From: Candidatus Krumholzibacteriota bacterium
Lineage (GTDB): Bacteria; Krumholzibacteriota; Krumholzibacteriia; JACNKJ01
Length of the DNA stretch: 64,000 nt
Assembly (NCBI GenBank): GCA_016933175.1
Contig: JAFGBK010000022.1
Coordinates: 1-64,000, forward strand
Reading direction: 5' to 3'
The notes beneath the pieces are model-generated. The model ran no database searches and was not told the origin of the DNA. It worked only from the letters and a program-made list of their open reading frames with translations. A program made the translations under genes and the position numbers. Shown here piece after piece: positions 61,787-64,000 of the stretch (position 1 is its first letter; the number at the start of each line of letters is the position of its first letter).

Positions 61787-61883
61787 GGGATCACCTCTCG
61801 TGCCGGTGTGGGGCCTCCGGGGAGGCACGTGGCGCGGCGCGGGAGGGCGGACCGTGTGTCGGCGCGCCGCCGCGCATGTCAGC

Positions 61884-61911
61884 AGTATGGCCCTTCATTC
61901 CGGAATTTCAA
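61884..61911 (-). promoter_or_regulatory. Predicted promoter of the YceI gene
   Basis: TTGAAA (61911-61906), a 16-base spacer and CATACT (61889-61884) match at 5 of 6 and 4 of 6 positions. It lies in the 275-base divergent region shared with the serine hydrolase gene, in which I see no other clear element. Confidence 0.45.
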
Positions 61912-62061
61912 CGGACTATCGTGTGAAGCGTCCGGCGAAGCAAGCCCGATATACGGCGGATTTCCCGGACCGGGCGGCGTGTAACACGCCCGCCGGCCCC
62001 GCGTAGCCACGAGGGTCCGGCTGCCCCCATCCCGACAGCTTCCAACCAAGAGAGGTCCGCA

Positions 62062-63564
62062 ATGCGAATCGCCCGGATTCCGCTCGGCGTGGTCTTCCTG
62101 CTGCTGTCCGCCTGCGGGGGTACGGGCGAGGCCGACGACACCGCCGCCCGCCTCGATGCGCTCTTCGACCGGCTCGAGGAGCACCGGCTCTTCCGGGGCG
62201 CGGCCCTGGTGAGCGACGGCGGCGAGGTGGTCTACGAGACGGCCCGCGGCCTGGCCAGCGAGGAGTGGGGGATCCCGAACACCGCCGGGACCCGCTACCG
62301 GATCGCCTCCCTGTCCAAGCAGTTCGCGGCGGTGATCGTCCTGCAGCTCGCCGGCGAGGGCTGCCTGTCCCTCGACGATCCCCTGGCCGCGCACCTGGAC
62401 GGCCTAGCCGCGGCCTGGTCGGGCGCGGTGACGGTGCGGCATCTGCTGGACCAGACCTCGGGGATCCCCGACTACGTCCTGCTGCCGGACTACCTGGAGG
62501 TGACGAGCAAGCGGCGCTTCACGCGCAAGGCGTTCCTGGAGGTCATCCGCGGCGCCCCGCTCTTCGCCGCCACGCGCTTCGCACCCGGCGAGAGCTGGGA
62601 GTACAGCAACACGAACTACTTCCTGCTCGGCGTCGTGGCCGAGACCGCGGCTGGCGCGGCTTACGAGGACCTGGTGGAGCAGCGTATCTTCGTCCCCCTG
62701 GCCATGCGCGACTCGGGAATCTTCGACAGCCGCCGGCCGGTGCCCGGGCTGGCGGAGGGCTACGAGCTGACTTACGCCGAGGTGGTCGAGCGCGCGGCGC
62801 ACTCGGAGTTCTCGCCCAAGTCGGTGCCCTCGGGCGGCCTATACTCCACGGCGCGCGACCTGCTGAAGTGGGCCGACGCCCTGCGGGACGGCCGCCTGCT
62901 CGCGCCGGCGATGCGGGAGGTCTTCACGACGCCCGGCCTCATGATCGAGGACGACCTCGGCTACGCCTGCGGCCAGTGGCGCGAGCACCTCGACCGCCCC
63001 GGCGGCGAGCGCGTGGCCTGCTTCTCCCACGGGGGGAGCATCATGGGGATGAGCACCTGGCTGCTGCGCGTGCCGGACGAGGACCGCTGCGTCGTGCTGC
63101 TGCACAACGGCGGCGGCGCGCGCGAGGGCTTCCTGGAGCAGGTGGCGCTGGCGGCCGTGGACATCCTGGAGAGCGGGGACGGCGCGCTGCCGCCCCTCGA
63201 CCTGCTCGGTCCCCTGGCCGGCACTTACCTGAACCACCGCGAGGCGCTGTTCGACCACTACCGCCTGCTCAAGGAGCGGCACCGCGACATCTACGACTTC
63301 GGCCCGGGGCAGCTCTCGCTCATGGGCCGGTTGCTCGTCGAGCGGCTGGGCGACCGCGAGACGGCCGCCGCCGTATTCCGCCTCAACGTGGCGGAGCATC
63401 CGGAGTCGCCGCTGGCCCGCCGGGACCTGGGCGGCCTGCTGCTCGACGAGGGCGCTCCGGACAGCGCGCTGGTCCACCTGCTACGGGCCCGCGCGCTGGG
63501 CCCCGGGCCGGACGACGAGCTGGAAGCGCTGATCGCGCGGGCGCGGGCAGCGGCGCCGCGCTGA
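62062..63564 (+). CDS. Serine hydrolase lipoprotein (beta-lactamase/DD-peptidase fold) with repeat tail
   Basis: This encodes 500 residues. Lipobox FLLLSACGG puts the lipid at Cys18. The class C/DD-peptidase fold has S83-x-x-K86 in RIASLSKQFAA, the YxN motif in EYSNTNYFLLG and HGG in CFSHGGSIMGMSTW, so catalysis is expected; the substrate may be a D-amino-acid peptide or ester. From about residue 395 a helical repeat tail resembles a TPR pair (RETAAAVFRLNVAEHPESPL, APDSALVHLLRARALGPGP), similar to the tail of the S41-like protein 2 kb away. AGAGGTCCGCA precedes ATG 62062. Confidence 0.9.
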   Translation: MRIARIPLGVVFLLLSACGGTGEADDTAARLDALFDRLEEHRLFRGAALVSDGGEVVYETARGLASEEWGIPNTAGTRYRIASLSKQFAAVIVLQLAGEGCLSLDDPLAAHLDGLAAAWSGAVTVRHLLDQTSGIPDYVLLPDYLEVTSKRRFTRKAFLEVIRGAPLFAATRFAPGESWEYSNTNYFLLGVVAETAAGAAYEDLVEQRIFVPLAMRDSGIFDSRRPVPGLAEGYELTYAEVVERAAHSEFSPKSVPSGGLYSTARDLLKWADALRDGRLLAPAMREVFTTPGLMIEDDLGYACGQWREHLDRPGGERVACFSHGGSIMGMSTWLLRVPDEDRCVVLLHNGGGAREGFLEQVALAAVDILESGDGALPPLDLLGPLAGTYLNHREALFDHYRLLKERHRDIYDFGPGQLSLMGRLLVERLGDRETAAAVFRLNVAEHPESPLARRDLGGLLLDEGAPDSALVHLLRARALGPGPDDELEALIARARAAAPR

Positions 63565-63608
63565 CGCGCGCGGGCGCGGACGGATGCGTCACGCCCGCGG
63601 GCGGCGCG

Positions 63609-64000
63609 TCAGGAGGAGCCGGCGACGACGATAACCGCCCCGTCCTCGGGCGCGCGGGACTCCACCTCCGTGAGGGTCTGGATGCGGGCGGGGTTCCCGA
63701 GCACGCGCCGGGCCAGGCACGACGCCACCCGCTCCCCGAGCCGGGCCGCCTGCTCGTAGCTCCGGGCCTTCACGACGATGCGGATCGGGCCGTCCAAGGC
63801 GGGCTCCTGGTTGATCCGGCTGGCCACCTCGAGGAGCAGCGGCGGATCGAGCGGCGGCCGCGGCTCCGCGTAGCCGCCCGCCGCCAGGTGGCGAGCGGCG
63901 AAGAGGAAGGTCCGACCCGCCGGCGTCGCCACGTGGTAGGCGGGCAGCTCGAAGCCCTCGCCGACGAAGTTGCGCTTGTTGCCCGCCTTGTCCCAGGCGG
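63609..64000 (-). CDS. C-terminal part of an unrecognised protein, cut by window edge
   Basis: The minus-strand frame is open from the window edge to a stop at 63609; 130 codons are visible. A GTG at 63932 is internal, because the frame continues upstream with plausible coding sequence (NKRNFVGEGFELPAYHVATP). The rest includes RTFLFAARHLAAGGYAEPRP, IRIVVKARSYEQAARLGERV and IQTLTEVESRAPEDGAVIVV, an alpha/beta pattern ending in a strand. No family is recognised. It is convergent with the serine hydrolase gene. Confidence 0.6.
   Translation of the reverse strand, partial: AWDKAGNKRNFVGEGFELPAYHVATPAGRTFLFAARHLAAGGYAEPRPPLDPPLLLEVASRINQEPALDGPIRIVVKARSYEQAARLGERVASCLARRVLGNPARIQTLTEVESRAPEDGAVIVVAGSS

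Overview
The window looks like a chromosomal segment of a high-GC, diderm (Gram-negative type) bacterium. Evidence for an outer envelope includes an AsmA-family protein, many lipoproteins and signal peptides, M16 peptidases with signal peptides, and an HlyD-like adaptor. Several exported proteins end in a FlgD-like/T9SS-like sorting module (an NPFNP turn, a GR segment, then GVYxxRL and a basic end). That module is typical of the FCB supergroup and of uncultured high-GC lineages near it (Eisenbacteria, Krumholzibacteria or Latescibacteria-like). This placement is an inference from architecture, not a phylogeny. No rRNA, tRNA, CRISPR array, phage or complete insertion sequence was seen, and no gene-free stretch exceeds 300 bases.

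Layout. 1-3.3 kb (minus strand) is the only accessory-looking part: a truncated membrane-protein gene at the edge, a GIY-YIG protein, a GNAT, a SAM methyltransferase, a broken second copy of the edge gene, and a murein endopeptidase gene of lower GC with no normal start codon. 3.2-12.3 kb holds a TrmH-type methyltransferase, an AsmA-like protein, deoC, a beta-propeller lipoprotein, a hydrolase, two small membrane proteins (one recalling the front half of NuoN) and a hybrid histidine kinase. 12.3-14.7 kb has a nucleotide-sugar dehydrogenase and two very small beta-rich proteins.

14.7-24 kb is a ten-gene minus-strand run and the most interesting part: a MutL/GlmL-type actin-fold ATPase, a barrel-sandwich/KOW-like protein, a PH-like membrane protein, an FN3-DUF6754 membrane protein, three further uncharacterised membrane proteins, a 35-residue membrane peptide and a sodium:solute symporter. 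It has one plausible promoter in front and short spacings or overlaps throughout. No cobalamin mutase gene is present.

24-32.4 kb: a lipoprotein, rpmB, then a plus-strand run of two M16 peptidases (one with a zinc site, one without), a membrane histidine kinase, a response regulator with an unfamiliar output domain, and a cation-efflux protein. 32.5-37.2 kb: an M14 carboxypeptidase and a PQQ-like exported protein interrupted by an in-frame TGA, both with C-terminal sorting modules. 37.4-40.1 kb: an adaptor protein, a VTC polyphosphate-polymerase-domain protein and a DUF4956 membrane protein, probably one operon. 40-45 kb: an AhpD-like protein, a nucleotidyltransferase, and an HD-GYP protein preceded by a partner that seems to share its N-terminal domain.

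45-53.3 kb: a TPR-CHAT (caspase-like) protein, a Cys-rich exported protein, a FecR-like protein overlapping a CHASE2-PP2C phosphatase, a two-part GNAT, and an RRM RNA-binding protein behind a dyad. 53.4-64 kb: a hemolysin III-family protein, two adjacent exported hydrolases with nearly identical sorting modules, an S41-like peptidase, a YbjN protein, YceI, a serine hydrolase lipoprotein and an edge fragment.

Promoters found by eye mostly fit a TTGACA-17-TATAAT sigma factor; the clearest is rpmB (TTGACG-N17-TATATT with a TGC extension). A group in front of exported-protein genes has an extended -10 (TGnTAnnnT) with no obvious -35.
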